64,000 nucleotides of DNA from Lachnospiraceae bacterium (GCA_015057555.1 SVEC01000005.1:62001-126000), one strand, 5' to 3'. Positions 6,679-15,650 are shown, counted from the stretch's first letter. A program made the numbers and translations. The notes: generated by a model from the sequence alone, not told the origin.

Positions 6679-7350
6679 TTATGAGCAAATATCTAAGGTT
6701 ACTTCCACTCCCTCATCCACACATACAGAATAAACATAATCATTTATAATCACTGGCTCGCAGGTAAGTTTCTCTCCCACTATCTTGTTCTCATAAGGCC
6801 TAACCACAAAGGATTTCATAGGAACACTTATACCTGTCCCTTTATACTTAAGGTATGCCTCCTTCATAGTCCACACCATAAAGAACCTTTCCTCCTTAGA
6901 ACGGCTTATATTCTCCATATCTAGCTCATAAGCTTCCTCTGTGATAAATCTATACTCTTCCTCTGCAAAACAGCGTTTTGCCACCTTTAAATCATTTTCA
7001 CGGCACCTTACGAGTTCTATATCTATTCCCACTGGCGAGTCACCATAGGCTATAGCCACCATATCCCCAGCATGTGAAATATTAAAACAGAAATCCTCAT
7101 ATCCCACTATGTAAGGCTTACCCTGTTCCTTTTTAGATATTATTAGTTCCTCTGGTTTTATGCCCAGTTCCTGCTTAGTTATCTCCTGCAGCAACAAGCC
7201 TGTGGCCATGGAAGCAAGCTTCGCTTTCTGGTTATTCAACCTCTCCACCGCCTCTTTTCGAGCAGTATAAAGAGTTGGGAGCAAACTGTCAAATTTTGCT
7301 TCCAAGTTAGACCAATCTATTCTCTTAGCTATAACTTTTATCTCTTTCAT
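6679..7350 (-). CDS. 4'-phosphopantetheinyl transferase (Sfp type)
   Basis: A 223-residue Sfp-type enzyme that moves phosphopantetheine from CoA to the serine of a carrier protein. The core motifs are present: KKEQGKPYI (73-81), FNISHAGDMVAIA (89-101), GIDIELV (108-114, metal ligands) and WTMKEAYLKYKGTG (160-173, with the catalytic Glu and Lys). The length is that of Sfp rather than the ~120-residue AcpS. It lies alone here, 7 kb from a stand-alone acyl carrier protein (14081-14323) that could be a client. That link is inference. Confidence 0.92.
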   Translation of the reverse strand: MKEIKVIAKRIDWSNLEAKFDSLLPTLYTARKEAVERLNNQKAKLASMATGLLLQEITKQELGIKPEELIISKKEQGKPYIVGYEDFCFNISHAGDMVAIAYGDSPVGIDIELVRCRENDLKVAKRCFAEEEYRFITEEAYELDMENISRSKEERFFMVWTMKEAYLKYKGTGISVPMKSFVVRPYENKIVGEKLTCEPVIINDYVYSVCVDEGVEVTLDICS

Positions 7351-7467
7351 AGTTCACCCACAAATAAATATAAAATCGGTAATCCTGTAACAAAGGTTAG
7401 CATATGTCTTCCGTATTATCAAGAAAAGAAGTTCTGAATTTTCATCCAGAACTTCTTAAACTATTTA

Positions 7468-9273
7468 TTATTTACTTATAAATGGTCTTACATCCTTAGA
7501 TGTGATTCCACCATAATTGTTTGCCGGTGCTGCTCCACCCTTTGGTACGAGAACTATCTGGATTCCTTCAAGTCTCTTTGCATAGCCTGCTGTTCCTGAC
7601 TCTTCACCGTTTTTAGCCCAACCAAGCCAGCCAAAGGACTGTGCGTGTACTCTGTAGTAAATGTCATAATGCTCTGACATCTCTCCAGTAAGAGCGATAC
7701 AGATTGCTTCAAGGCGCTTAGCCTCACCGTTAGTTCCTGACATCTCACCATTCTTCTTCCAGGTTGATTTGTCAGCCTCTGGCTTACCATCCTTCCAGCC
7801 GTACTTCTGCACATGAGTAGTGTAAACTATATCACCCTCATAAGGACAATTTGTAACCTTGATATTGATTCCCTCAAGTCTCTTTGACTCTCCAGAAGTA
7901 CCGCTCATCTGACCATTAGTTACCCACTTCTGCCAACCGTAAGTCTGCACATGAGTCTTGTAGCTTATGATAGGTGCATTTGCATCACCTGGAATTGTAA
8001 TAGTTTCATTAGTTTTAGCTATATATGGCTTGCTACTATACTTAGATGATGAACCATCTACACCTGCATAGTTAAGCCCTGGAGCAGCATCACCCTTCTT
8101 AACTACAACTATCTGTATACCCTCAAGTCTCTTACCATATCCAGCGGTACCTGATGGCTCACCATTCTTAGCCCAGCCAAGCCAGCCATAGGACTGTGCG
8201 TGTACTCTGTAGTAGATATCATACTTATCCTTGTCTGCTCCAGTAAGCTGAATCTTAATAGCTTCAAGACGTTTTGCTTCGCCAGTTGTTCCATTCTCCT
8301 CTCCATCAGCAGACCATGGTAGCCAACCATATGTCTGACAGTGGGTTGTGTACTGAACGCCCAAATTTGCATATCCATCAAGCTTTATCATTATAGACTC
8401 GAGTCTTTTTGATTCTCCACTAGTTCCTGCCATAGTTCCATCGCCAACATAGTACTGCCAGCCATAGGACTGAACATGGGTTGTGTAAGCAACTGCTTTA
8501 TATTTGTTCGATAAAAAAGCAGTTATTCTATATTTATCATCTGATTCAACGAAAAAACTAATTCCTGCATTCAAATTATTTTTATCATTTTGCCACCACA
8601 AACCAGATGACGGAAAATAAGTTTCTGTTCCACGCAATGCATATGCATAGGTTTTAGTCTTTTGGTCAAACCTATCATCTGTTATTTTACCATAATCCAA
8701 ACCTTCCAATAAACTAAAATCAAGTACTCCATTTGTGGACTCCAAAGATATTTCAATATCCATTTTATTATCAGGCAAAATATACTTAATTTTATTGTCA
8801 TTATCAATACTAAGCCAGTTTAAATTCTTACATTTACTCAAATTCACTGTACCCGACAAATTATAACAACAAAACACACTAAAACTTTCAAGATTAGTAA
8901 AATTCTCTATTCCCGTCAAATATTTAATTTTATTGTTATCATTAAAACCAATTCCAGTTACTGATAAAGGATCCATATAACCATTACCATCTTTGTCATA
9001 ATACTGTGAAAGGTGCTCCCTAAAATACTTGTCTGGGAAATTTTTCTCATTAATGGCAAGGGTTTCTGCCGATGCATTAACCGTATATGACTCATCGTTA
9101 ATAGCATCTTGCCCCTCCATAGCTCCATCATCATTTACTATAACTTCCCCATCACTTGATACAGCTGTATCATCAGCATTACTTCTTGCCATCGCACAAA
9201 TTGTACTTCCAGTCATAACTACAATCACCGTTATGGCCATAATTAGCCTTCTTATTTTCTTAATCACTCTCAT
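7468..9273 (-). CDS. Secreted surface protein with six ChW repeats
   Basis: About 601 residues, exported. It begins MRVIKKIRRL, then a hydrophobic signal ending near ICAMARS. Residues ~75-165 resemble a degenerate leucine-rich-repeat cap (DKDGNGYMDP, KIKYLTGIENFTNLESF). From about residue 265 come six ChW repeats, each with YGW or FGW, then a second aromatic, G-T-x-G and KRLE(G/S/A)I, in two styles: THVQ-YGW and HAQS(Y/F)GWLGWAKNG. ChW (Clostridial hydrophobic, conserved W) repeats are found on cell-surface proteins and probably bind wall or host ligands. Upstream ATG-less codons are open, but ATG 9271-9273 carries AAGGAGGG. An XRE regulator is divergent. Confidence 0.9.
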   Translation of the reverse strand: MRVIKKIRRLIMAITVIVVMTGSTICAMARSNADDTAVSSDGEVIVNDDGAMEGQDAINDESYTVNASAETLAINEKNFPDKYFREHLSQYYDKDGNGYMDPLSVTGIGFNDNNKIKYLTGIENFTNLESFSVFCCYNLSGTVNLSKCKNLNWLSIDNDNKIKYILPDNKMDIEISLESTNGVLDFSLLEGLDYGKITDDRFDQKTKTYAYALRGTETYFPSSGLWWQNDKNNLNAGISFFVESDDKYRITAFLSNKYKAVAYTTHVQSYGWQYYVGDGTMAGTSGESKRLESIMIKLDGYANLGVQYTTHCQTYGWLPWSADGEENGTTGEAKRLEAIKIQLTGADKDKYDIYYRVHAQSYGWLGWAKNGEPSGTAGYGKRLEGIQIVVVKKGDAAPGLNYAGVDGSSSKYSSKPYIAKTNETITIPGDANAPIISYKTHVQTYGWQKWVTNGQMSGTSGESKRLEGINIKVTNCPYEGDIVYTTHVQKYGWKDGKPEADKSTWKKNGEMSGTNGEAKRLEAICIALTGEMSEHYDIYYRVHAQSFGWLGWAKNGEESGTAGYAKRLEGIQIVLVPKGGAAPANNYGGITSKDVRPFISK

Positions 9274-9391
9274 CGCCCTCCTTTTAGTACGTTGTTTCGT
9301 TAATATCATACGATATTTTATATTGAATTGCAACGATAATTTTAAGCATACTTAACGTATAAATATATGTCATTAGGGTGGTGATAATAAA

Positions 9392-9697
9392 ATGAACGTT
9401 TTAGATAAAATTGTACAATTACGAGAATCTAGAAAATGGAGCGAATACCAGCTAGCGGAGAAATCTGGGCTTACCCAGTCTACCATATCCTCCTGGTATA
9501 GAAAAAATATGCTACCTACAATACCATCTCTTCAGAAGATATGCGATGCATTTGATATAACCTTATCTCAATTTTTTATGAAAGAAAACGAAGAAATTCA
9601 TTCACTTACAGATAATCAATCAAAGCTGTTACAGGCTGCTACTAGGCTTCAGCCTGAACAATATCAGCAATTAATAAAATTTATAGAAAGCTTATAA
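9392..9697 (+). CDS. XRE-family helix-turn-helix regulator
   Basis: A 101-residue Cro/CI-like DNA-binding protein. The helix-turn-helix spans about residues 8-62 (WSEYQLAEKSGLTQSTISSWY, then PSLQKICDAFDITLSQFF). The C-terminal tail is helical (LLQAATRLQPEQYQQLIKFI) and may dimerise. It is divergent from the ChW protein, with 118 bases between the two start codons. That gap is AT-rich and contains repeated AACG/CGTT motifs (9293-9297, 9331-9335, 9355-9359), which could be operators for control of both genes. No toxin or phage gene is near, so a local regulator is the simplest reading. Confidence 0.88.
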   Translation: MNVLDKIVQLRESRKWSEYQLAEKSGLTQSTISSWYRKNMLPTIPSLQKICDAFDITLSQFFMKENEEIHSLTDNQSKLLQAATRLQPEQYQQLIKFIESL

Positions 9698-9701
9698 CAA
9701 A

Positions 9702-9733
9702 AAACAGGGGCTGTCTCACGACAGTCCCTGTTT
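9702..9733. terminator. Hairpin terminator after the XRE gene (probably bidirectional)
   Basis: AAACAGGG-G-CTGTC pairs with GACAG-T-CCCTGTTT (13 pairs, one mismatch). It lies between the convergent XRE gene and FemAB-like gene and has T or A tracts on both sides. Confidence 0.85.
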
Positions 9734-9773
9734 CCATATCCTTATGTATCACTTAATCAAAGGCTTAAATCCC

Positions 9774-10871
9774 TTATAACTTATACCCCAACAAATTCAT
9801 AATCTTTATTATCATTCTTCCTACCACTGGGTAATACACCTTTTCAAACTCTCCTGCATAATTGACAACTCTCCCATTAAAACCCTTTTTAAATCTATAC
9901 ACTCCATAATTCTTGTGAGCCTTGTTATAGTAATATGGAATCCCCATAAAATCATATATGCTACATCCCAGTTCCTTACAGTGTTTTAAAATAGTCCAGT
10001 GCATAAGGTAATTTGCCATAACCTCCCTGTGGTTATTTGAGGATGCTCCATACAGATAAGACATTCTACCACCATAGTTTATTATCAGCGCTCCAGACAC
10101 TGGCATACCTTCATAATAACACATACAAAGCTTTGCCTTATTTTCCTGCTTTCTTATCAGTCTAGCATAATATTCCTTACTTCTTATTTTAAAGCCATCC
10201 CGTTCACCAGTCTCTATCATAAGCTGATAAAAGTCCTCCACCTTTTCAATTCCGAAAAAACTACATTCTACACCCTTTCGCTCTGCTACACGTATATTGT
10301 ATCTGTGTTTTTTATGAAATGCTGAATACAACTCTTCACAGCTTTTACCTTCCAAATCCAGTACATAGTTACTTCTACACTGAATAGTATCATAACCATC
10401 CTTGGTTATTAGATACTCAAAGCCCACCTTCTTCAAATTTTCTATGGCTACTCTATCTCCCTCTTCTATACAAGGATCTGTCTTAAAGGCAAAGGCATGG
10501 TATCTTTTCTGTAGCTTATCAACCTCCTTCATAAGCTCTCTTAAGCCATCCTCATCAGCAAAATCACACACCGGACCTCTAGGTGCGTACATATAAGAAA
10601 TATTCAAATATGGTATTTTCTTTATTAACACCTGCATGCTAGCATTAATATTACCATCCTTCCCTCTTGTAACTACCTGCCTGCTAATCCAACCTTCCTT
10701 CACAGCTCCCCAATCAACTGACTGAAAAAAACTACCCATACAGTGTTCTTCTACAAAGGCTTCATACTCCTTTTTATTTACACGCTCATCTTCCTTTATC
10801 ACCCTTCCTTGCTTTACAAAGCTCTCAAATTTGTTCATATATAAAATTGCTTCATTACCGTACATAATCAT
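9774..10871 (-). CDS. FemAB/FemX-family aminoacyltransferase (peptidoglycan bridge)
   Basis: A 365-residue member of the FemABX family: non-ribosomal, tRNA-dependent enzymes that add amino acids to the lipid II stem peptide. Family signs are the N-terminal GSFFQSVDWGAVKEGW, SYMYAPRGPVCDF, the YELSAFHKKHRYNIRVAERKGVE-like central segment (here LYSAFHKKHRYNIRVAERKG), SGALIINYGGRMSYLYGASS and the C-terminal YDFMGIPYY. AAGGAG sits seven bases before the ATG. It lies downstream of a VanR/VanS-like pair in the same direction but behind a terminator. The amino acid added cannot be read from sequence. Confidence 0.88.
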   Translation of the reverse strand: MIMYGNEAILYMNKFESFVKQGRVIKEDERVNKKEYEAFVEEHCMGSFFQSVDWGAVKEGWISRQVVTRGKDGNINASMQVLIKKIPYLNISYMYAPRGPVCDFADEDGLRELMKEVDKLQKRYHAFAFKTDPCIEEGDRVAIENLKKVGFEYLITKDGYDTIQCRSNYVLDLEGKSCEELYSAFHKKHRYNIRVAERKGVECSFFGIEKVEDFYQLMIETGERDGFKIRSKEYYARLIRKQENKAKLCMCYYEGMPVSGALIINYGGRMSYLYGASSNNHREVMANYLMHWTILKHCKELGCSIYDFMGIPYYYNKAHKNYGVYRFKKGFNGRVVNYAGEFEKVYYPVVGRMIIKIMNLLGYKL

Positions 10872-10973
10872 ATCATTTCTCCTTATTATTTAGTTCACTT
10901 AGTTACAGCCCAAATAATACCAGTCCTCCTTTCATCAAGTATTCATCAACATTTAAACATTTTGTAAAACTAA

Positions 10974-11021
10974 AAAGGCTTACATCCTGCTAACTATAAT
11001 GTTAGCCGAACATAAGCCTTT
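10974..11021 (-). terminator. Terminator after the VanS-like kinase
   Basis: Outer stem AAAGGCTTA (10974-10982) with TAAGCCTTT (11013-11021), enclosing a second hairpin GCTAAC-TATAAT-GTTAGC. The minus strand runs into TTTTTAG. Confidence 0.8.
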
Positions 11022-11048
11022 ATATCATAATTATAAATAAGTAATTTA

Positions 11049-12215
11049 TTAAGATTTCACTAAGTCTGGTATAAATACTGTAAAAGTAGTTAATTCATCC
11101 TGGCTTGTAGCACTTATTCTACCTCCATGCAGATTAACTATCTCTCTGGCTATGGCAAGTCCTAGACCTGCTCCACCTGTACTAAGGCCTCTCGCTTCAT
11201 CAAGCCTTACAAATTTATCAAATATTGTTTCCAGCTTTTTTACAGATATGGTCCTTCCATTATTAGAAATTCTCACTTCCACCCCATTATCACATAAGTT
11301 TGTTGATATATTTATTTCAGTGTTTTCATAGCTATATGCTATAGCATTTTTTAGTATGTTATTAAATACTCTTGCCAATTTATTCGAATCACCATTTATA
11401 AATATATTTTCATCTATGTCAAGCTTAACAGTATTTCCTTTCTTTTGAAGCTGAGGATAAAATTCATCAGCCATCTGATACAGCATATAGGACAAATCAA
11501 TCTTTTCCTTTTCCACCGTAATCTGCATCATATTATATCTGGTAATCTCAAAAAATTCATTTATTAACTCTTCTAATCGTAGTGCTTTTCTTAAAGTTAT
11601 ATCAATATATTTTTCCTGCATATCCTTAGGCATATCCTGAGCTTCATTCAACAAACTCAAATATCCTACTACGGAGGTAAGTGGTGTCTTTAAATCATGT
11701 GCCAGATATGCCACTAAATCATTTTTTCTCCCCACCTCGTCCTTAAGAAGCTGCTCGTGCATTTGCAGATTCATTTTCACCTCTGCCATCTGGGTAGATA
11801 TTTCAGAATATTCCACAGGGAACAAATCCACTGACTGTTCCTTACCTGACATATACCTTTTAATCATCTCGCTAAGCTCTGATACCTTGTTCTTTGTTTT
11901 CACATTAATTACTATATTTGAATAAATCATAGAAATAGCCATCAATACAACACCCACCGCAACAGATAAGCCAAGTATAAAGGTTTTTAATTCTCCCCAT
12001 TTTATTATTCTAGAGGTGTAGCACATAGTAACATCTGCATTGTAAAACCATTCCTCGCTGTATTCTATGAACTTGTTTTCAAACCACTCCACAAACATAC
12101 CGTTCCACATATTATCAAAGTAATAAAACAATCCATAACATATTAATACAACTAAAACAAAAATTCCTACTATCTTTAGTATCTTAATAATCTTATCCTT
12201 CAATTTTGTATCCAC
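11049..12215 (-). CDS. VanS-like sensor histidine kinase
   Basis: A 388-residue membrane kinase. Transmembrane helices are at about 11-32 and 76-98 with a ~45-residue external loop rich in Trp and Tyr. A linker helix leads to the H-box AHDLKTPLTSVVGYL (His173), and the ATP-binding N, G1 and G2 boxes follow (FNNILKNAIAYS, RISNNGR, GLSTGGAGLGLAIAREI). The layout and the partner resemble VanS of glycopeptide-resistance operons, but no vanH, vanA/B or vanX follows. The reading frame overlaps the regulator by 23 bases if GTG 12213-12215 is the start. TTG at 12201-12203 is an alternative start, because GGGGG sits too close to the GTG. Confidence 0.9.
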   Translation of the reverse strand: MDTKLKDKIIKILKIVGIFVLVVLICYGLFYYFDNMWNGMFVEWFENKFIEYSEEWFYNADVTMCYTSRIIKWGELKTFILGLSVAVGVVLMAISMIYSNIVINVKTKNKVSELSEMIKRYMSGKEQSVDLFPVEYSEISTQMAEVKMNLQMHEQLLKDEVGRKNDLVAYLAHDLKTPLTSVVGYLSLLNEAQDMPKDMQEKYIDITLRKALRLEELINEFFEITRYNMMQITVEKEKIDLSYMLYQMADEFYPQLQKKGNTVKLDIDENIFINGDSNKLARVFNNILKNAIAYSYENTEINISTNLCDNGVEVRISNNGRTISVKKLETIFDKFVRLDEARGLSTGGAGLGLAIAREIVNLHGGRISATSQDELTTFTVFIPDLVKS

Positions 12216-12888
12216 ACCCCCATACTGTTTTTATATACTTGGGAGCCTCAAAGGAATCCTTCATCTTCTCCCTCAAATGTCTTATATGTACTGTAATTGT
12301 GTTATTTGCCTTACTGTAATACTCATCTCCCCATATTTCATGAAATAAATCCTCTGAGCTTATTACCTCACCTTTTCTCTGACACAATATTTTTAGAATA
12401 GTAAACTCTGTTGGGGTAAGATTTAATATTTCGTCATTCAAGGTACATTCATGTGTTTTTACATTTATTGTTAAATCCGAATGTACAATTATATCTTCAT
12501 TTCTGCTTTCAGCTACATTATATCTTTTATATCTTCTAAGTTGCGCCTTTACTCTTGCAATCATCTCCAGCGGTAAAAATGGCTTGGTGATATAGTCATC
12601 AGCGCCTAATGTCAAACCCTTTATCTTATCAATCTCCTCAGATTTTGCCGAAAGCATTATGACAGGATATGTATTATTTTTTCTTATTCTCTCACATAAT
12701 TGAAATCCAGAAATATTTGGCAACATCACATCTAATATTGCCAAATCTATTTTTTCTTTTTCTATACAGCTCAAGGCTTCCTCAGCAGTATAAAACTTAT
12801 ACACAAGATAATTCTCATTCTCCAAATACAACTCAACCAAATCCGCTATTTCCGGTTCATCATCTACAACTAATATTCTTTCTGACAT
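12193..12888 (-). CDS. VanR-like OmpR-family response regulator
   Basis: A 231-residue OmpR/PhoB-type regulator. The receiver domain has the acidic pocket DDE (9-11), the phosphoacceptor Asp53 in LDVMLP, the switch Ser/Thr in MLSAKS and the Lys in TKPF. The C-terminal winged helix covers about residues 130-228 and ends KTVWGCGYKIEG. The stretch IADLVELYLENENY and GADDYITKPFLPLEMIARVKAQLRRYKRY is strikingly close to VanR proteins. It is co-transcribed with the kinase. Targets may include cell-wall genes such as the neighbouring FemAB-like gene, but no operator could be identified. Confidence 0.94.
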   Translation of the reverse strand: MSERILVVDDEPEIADLVELYLENENYLVYKFYTAEEALSCIEKEKIDLAILDVMLPNISGFQLCERIRKNNTYPVIMLSAKSEEIDKIKGLTLGADDYITKPFLPLEMIARVKAQLRRYKRYNVAESRNEDIIVHSDLTINVKTHECTLNDEILNLTPTEFTILKILCQRKGEVISSEDLFHEIWGDEYYSKANNTITVHIRHLREKMKDSFEAPKYIKTVWGCGYKIEG

Positions 12889-12960
12889 AATACCCCTCCT
12901 TTCATCTACATTCTAACAGAACTAAATTCCCAAAATATTAATATTTTCTAAATAAAATGT

Positions 12961-12989
12961 AAAAAAGGACCTTTTTTCAAAGGTCCTTT
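12961..12989 (-). terminator. Terminator after the BtrH-like gene
   Basis: AAAGGACCTTT (12964-12974) pairs perfectly with AAAGGTCCTTT (12979-12989); the minus strand continues TTTTTTACATTTTA. Confidence 0.9.
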
Positions 12990-13006
12990 CAATATTCAGT
13001 ATATAA

Positions 13007-14059
13007 TTAACCCTCTAACTCAGCTAATACCTTGAAGAGAATACCAATCTCCTTCTCCTTAGCTGCATCAAGATAAGTCTTAAATCTATTAGATGCCTCA
13101 ATATCGCCATTGATAGAAATCTTAAGAAGAAGATTTCTAGCTGCAAGCATATTTGCAACAACTGTTGAATACTCGTCAATTGTCTGCTGGTTGAACTTAA
13201 GGAATCCGTTGTTCATAAGGTACTTAATTCTTTCAAGCATAAGAACCTTATGGTCATACATGATATGTAATGCTCTAATATCGAAGTCTGGCTCTGACTT
13301 ATGGAGCTGCTTATCAATCTGTGCTAATACTCTGTCATATACCTTAATACCAAATGTAGTATCATCGAATCTATTTCTCATCATACGGAAGTGATTCTTA
13401 GAATCCATAGAGTTTAAGTACTCCTTCATACCTTCCTTAACAAGCTCGATATCAAGATTGTAAAGAGGTACATCAGTGTTCTTCATGATTACATAAAGTC
13501 CTCTACCACCCTTATAGTCATCCTTAAATATGTGATCATCCTGATCAGTAATGACCTCATATCCTCTCTCAACGTCTGAGAAAGATACTCTGTTATGTGA
13601 GTACTTGTCAGTAAATGTGAAATCACCAACATTAAACTCTTCCTTCTCTCTATCGTAACCATAGATAAAAAGCTCATGAGGGAACTTATAATCTACCTCT
13701 GCATTACAAAGAATCTTAGCCTCATCGAATACACCGTATACATATCCACCAAGATCAATAGTCTTAATAATAAAGTCAATAATGTTACCACAGTAGCTCT
13801 CAATCTGTGCCTTAGTCATCATAGAGAACATAAGGTATGGACACTGCTTAAGTGAACTGCTTCCTGGCATCATATCAGTAAGAAGGATAGTATCCCCTGT
13901 CCATCTCTCCTCGATATCATAACAACGAAGCTGTACATAATTACTAAAAATCCACTTCTTTGCATTCTCATCATCTGAAAGAATTGAGAACAATGATGCA
14001 TGCCACTGCCATGATGTAATGAGCGGCTTTGCTAAAGGTAACTTTTTCTTATCTGCCAT
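13007..14059 (-). CDS. BtrH_N-like protein paired with an acyl carrier protein
   Basis: A 350-residue soluble protein with no signal. The middle segment PHELFIYGYDREKEEFNVGDFTF and the following SFSDVERGYEVI resemble the BtrH N-terminal domain pattern (a cysteine-peptidase-like fold that transfers acyl groups from carrier proteins, known from butirosin synthesis). The only candidate catalytic Cys in the expected N-terminal region is C47 in LRCYDIEE. The C-terminal ~130 residues are helical. It begins 21 bases after the ACP stop codon with GGAGGGG before the ATG, so the two form a two-gene operon. The family call is by pattern only and moderate. Confidence 0.5.
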   Translation of the reverse strand: MADKKKLPLAKPLITSWQWHASLFSILSDDENAKKWIFSNYVQLRCYDIEERWTGDTILLTDMMPGSSSLKQCPYLMFSMMTKAQIESYCGNIIDFIIKTIDLGGYVYGVFDEAKILCNAEVDYKFPHELFIYGYDREKEEFNVGDFTFTDKYSHNRVSFSDVERGYEVITDQDDHIFKDDYKGGRGLYVIMKNTDVPLYNLDIELVKEGMKEYLNSMDSKNHFRMMRNRFDDTTFGIKVYDRVLAQIDKQLHKSEPDFDIRALHIMYDHKVLMLERIKYLMNNGFLKFNQQTIDEYSTVVANMLAARNLLLKISINGDIEASNRFKTYLDAAKEKEIGILFKVLAELEG

Positions 14060-14080
14060 TTCTAAAACCCCTCCCGATTC

Positions 14081-14323
14081 TTATATTTTCTCTGCAACTG
14101 CAGCTGCAAGATCTGCAAATGTGTCATATGCACTGAGATCTAACTCATAGTCATCAAACTCCACATCAAACTTCTTCTCTGCTGCAACAATTAATCTAAT
14201 TAATGATACTGAATTAATACCGTACTCATTAACCATAGATGCATTCATATTAACGCTATCAAGCTCTGGCATCTCTTCAAGTATAACTTCTTCAAGCTTT
14301 TTAGTTATCTGGTCCTTATCCAT
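14081..14323 (-). CDS. Stand-alone acyl carrier protein (NSVS motif)
   Basis: An 80-residue, strongly acidic four-helix carrier protein. The phosphopantetheine site is Ser38 in YGINSVSLIRLI; the residue before it is Asn rather than the usual Asp of the DSL motif. Helix II (LIRLIVAAEKKFDVEFDDYEL) and the C-terminal helix (TFADLAAAVAEKI) are normal. ATG 14321-14323 with GGAGG eight bases upstream is the start; an open TTG further upstream is rejected. It has its own promoter and is followed by a BtrH-like gene, not by fatty-acid genes, so a dedicated role in a small biosynthetic step is more likely than fatty-acid synthesis. Confidence 0.9.
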   Translation of the reverse strand: MDKDQITKKLEEVILEEMPELDSVNMNASMVNEYGINSVSLIRLIVAAEKKFDVEFDDYELDLSAYDTFADLAAAVAEKI

Positions 14324-14359
14324 TCCATATACCTCCTGTAGATTTTTCAATCAAATAAT

Positions 14360-14388
14360 ATTTTACTATGTTTGTGTATGAAAATCAA
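14360..14388 (-). promoter_or_regulatory. Promoter of the ACP operon
   Basis: The minus strand shows TTGATT (14383-14388), 17 bases, TAAAAT (14360-14365), about 36 bases upstream of the ACP start codon. Confidence 0.7.
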
Positions 14389-14410
14389 GCTTGTTTATAT
14401 ACATTGCACA

Positions 14411-14443
14411 AAAAAGAGCCTGTCACCTTAGTGACAGACTCTC
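14411..14443 (-). terminator. Terminator after rplA
   Basis: GAG-C-CTGTCAC pairs with GTGACAG-A-CTC around CTTA, and the minus strand then reads TTTTTTGTG. It lies about 25 bases past the rplA stop and separates the ribosomal operon from the ACP gene. Confidence 0.92.
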
Positions 14444-14465
14444 ATATTAGTGCATTTATCTAGTC

Positions 14466-15155
14466 TTAGTACTTAGCAGTGTTAAGCTTTACACCAGGAC
14501 CCATAGTTGAAGCGATAACTACGCTCTTAAGGTACTGACCCTTAGCTGCTGAAGGCTTAGCCTTGATAACTGCCTCTATTAATGTCTGGAAGTTGTCTGT
14601 TAACTGCTCCTCTGAGAAAGAAGCCTTTCCTATTGGCACATGGATAATGTTTGACTTATCAAGTCTGTACTCAATCTTACCAGCCTTAATATCATTAACA
14701 GCCTTAGTAACGTCCATTGTTACAGTACCAGCCTTAGGGTTTGGCATTAAGCCCTTTGGTCCAAGTACACGTCCTAAACGACCAACAACACCCATCATAT
14801 CTGGTGTAGCAACAACTACGTCGAAATCTAACCAGCCATCGTTCTGAATCTTTGGTACTAACTCGTCACCACCAGCGTAATCTGCTCCAGCAGCTAAAGC
14901 CTCATCAACCTTATCTCCCTTAGCAAATACTAAAACCTTAACAGCCTTACCAGTTCCGTGTGGAAGTACTACTGCACCACGAACCTGCTGATCTGCGTGA
15001 CGACCATCAACACCAAGTCTAAGATGAGCCTCGATAGTCTCATCGAACTTTGCGCTAGCTGACTTCTTTACTAAAGTAACAGCCTCTTCTAAGTCATATA
15101 AATTTGTCTTTTCAATAAGCTTTGCAGCCTCTGAATATCTTTTACCTTTTTTCAT
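14466..15155 (-). CDS. rplA: 50S ribosomal protein L1
   Basis: A 229-residue L1 protein, the base of the mobile L1 stalk. It binds 23S rRNA helices 76-78 and in many bacteria represses its own L11-L1 operon through a mimic of that site in the mRNA. Typical segments are [49 protein letters not shown] and the C-terminal [13 protein letters not shown] 15153-15155 with AGGAGG is the start; the open codons upstream lie in the rplK-rplA spacer. It is the last gene of rpmG-secE-nusG-rplK-rplA; rplJ and rplL do not follow. Confidence 0.98.
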   Translation of the reverse strand: MKKGKRYSEAAKLIEKTNLYDLEEAVTLVKKSASAKFDETIEAHLRLGVDGRHADQQVRGAVVLPHGTGKAVKVLVFAKGDKVDEALAAGADYAGGDELVPKIQNDGWLDFDVVVATPDMMGVVGRLGRVLGPKGLMPNPKAGTVTMDVTKAVNDIKAGKIEYRLDKSNIIHVPIGKASFSEEQLTDNFQTLIEAVIKAKPSAAKGQYLKSVVIASTMGPGVKLNTAKY

Positions 15156-15224
15156 TATAAAAACCTCCTGTGGTATTATCGGGAGCGACCCTCCCACTAT
15201 CTATTCTTCATATTCAATGTTAAA

Positions 15225-15650
15225 TTAGTCCTCAACTGTGATTCCCATTGAACGAGCTGTTCCAGCGATCATGCTCATAGCTGCCTCAAGTGAAGCTGCA
15301 TTTAAGTCTGGCATCTTAAGCTCAGCGATCTCCTGGATCTTTGCCTTAGAAATCTTTGCAACCTTTGTCTTGTTAGGTACTGCAGAACCACTCTTAAGAC
15401 CGCACGCCTTCTTAAGTAATACTGCTGCTGGTGGAGTCTTAGTTACAAAGCTAAAGCTCTTATCTGCGTAAACTGTGATAACAACTGGGATAATCATATC
15501 GCCCTGATCAGCAGTTCTTGCGTTAAATTCCTTTGTGAACTGTACAATGTTTACACCGTGCTGTCCAAGTGCTGGACCAACTGGTGGTGCAGGAGTTGCC
15601 TTACCTGCTGGTATCTGTAATTTAATATATCCTTCTACTTTCTTCGCCAT
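15225..15650 (-). CDS. rplK: 50S ribosomal protein L11
   Basis: A 141-residue L11, the usual length. It binds the GTPase-associated centre of 23S rRNA and the L7/L12 stalk base. The N-terminal proline-rich segment ([20 protein letters not shown]) and the C-terminal rRNA-binding domain ([12 protein letters not shown]) are intact. ATG 15648-15650 has AGGAGG upstream; the in-frame codons before it belong to the spacer after nusG. Confidence 0.98.
   Translation of the reverse strand: MAKKVEGYIKLQIPAGKATPAPPVGPALGQHGVNIVQFTKEFNARTADQGDMIIPVVITVYADKSFSFVTKTPPAAVLLKKACGLKSGSAVPNKTKVAKISKAKIQEIAELKMPDLNAASLEAAMSMIAGTARSMGITVED

Noticed and set aside
11049-12888. Glycopeptide-resistance (van) operon
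   Set aside because: Only VanR/VanS-like genes are present. No vanH, ligase or vanX is found on either side.
14466-15197. Longer start for rplA, and similar long starts for rplK, fba and ilvE
   Set aside because: The upstream codons fall in spacers or leaders and lack ribosome sites, whereas the downstream ATG codons have AGGAGG-type sites and match family N-termini.
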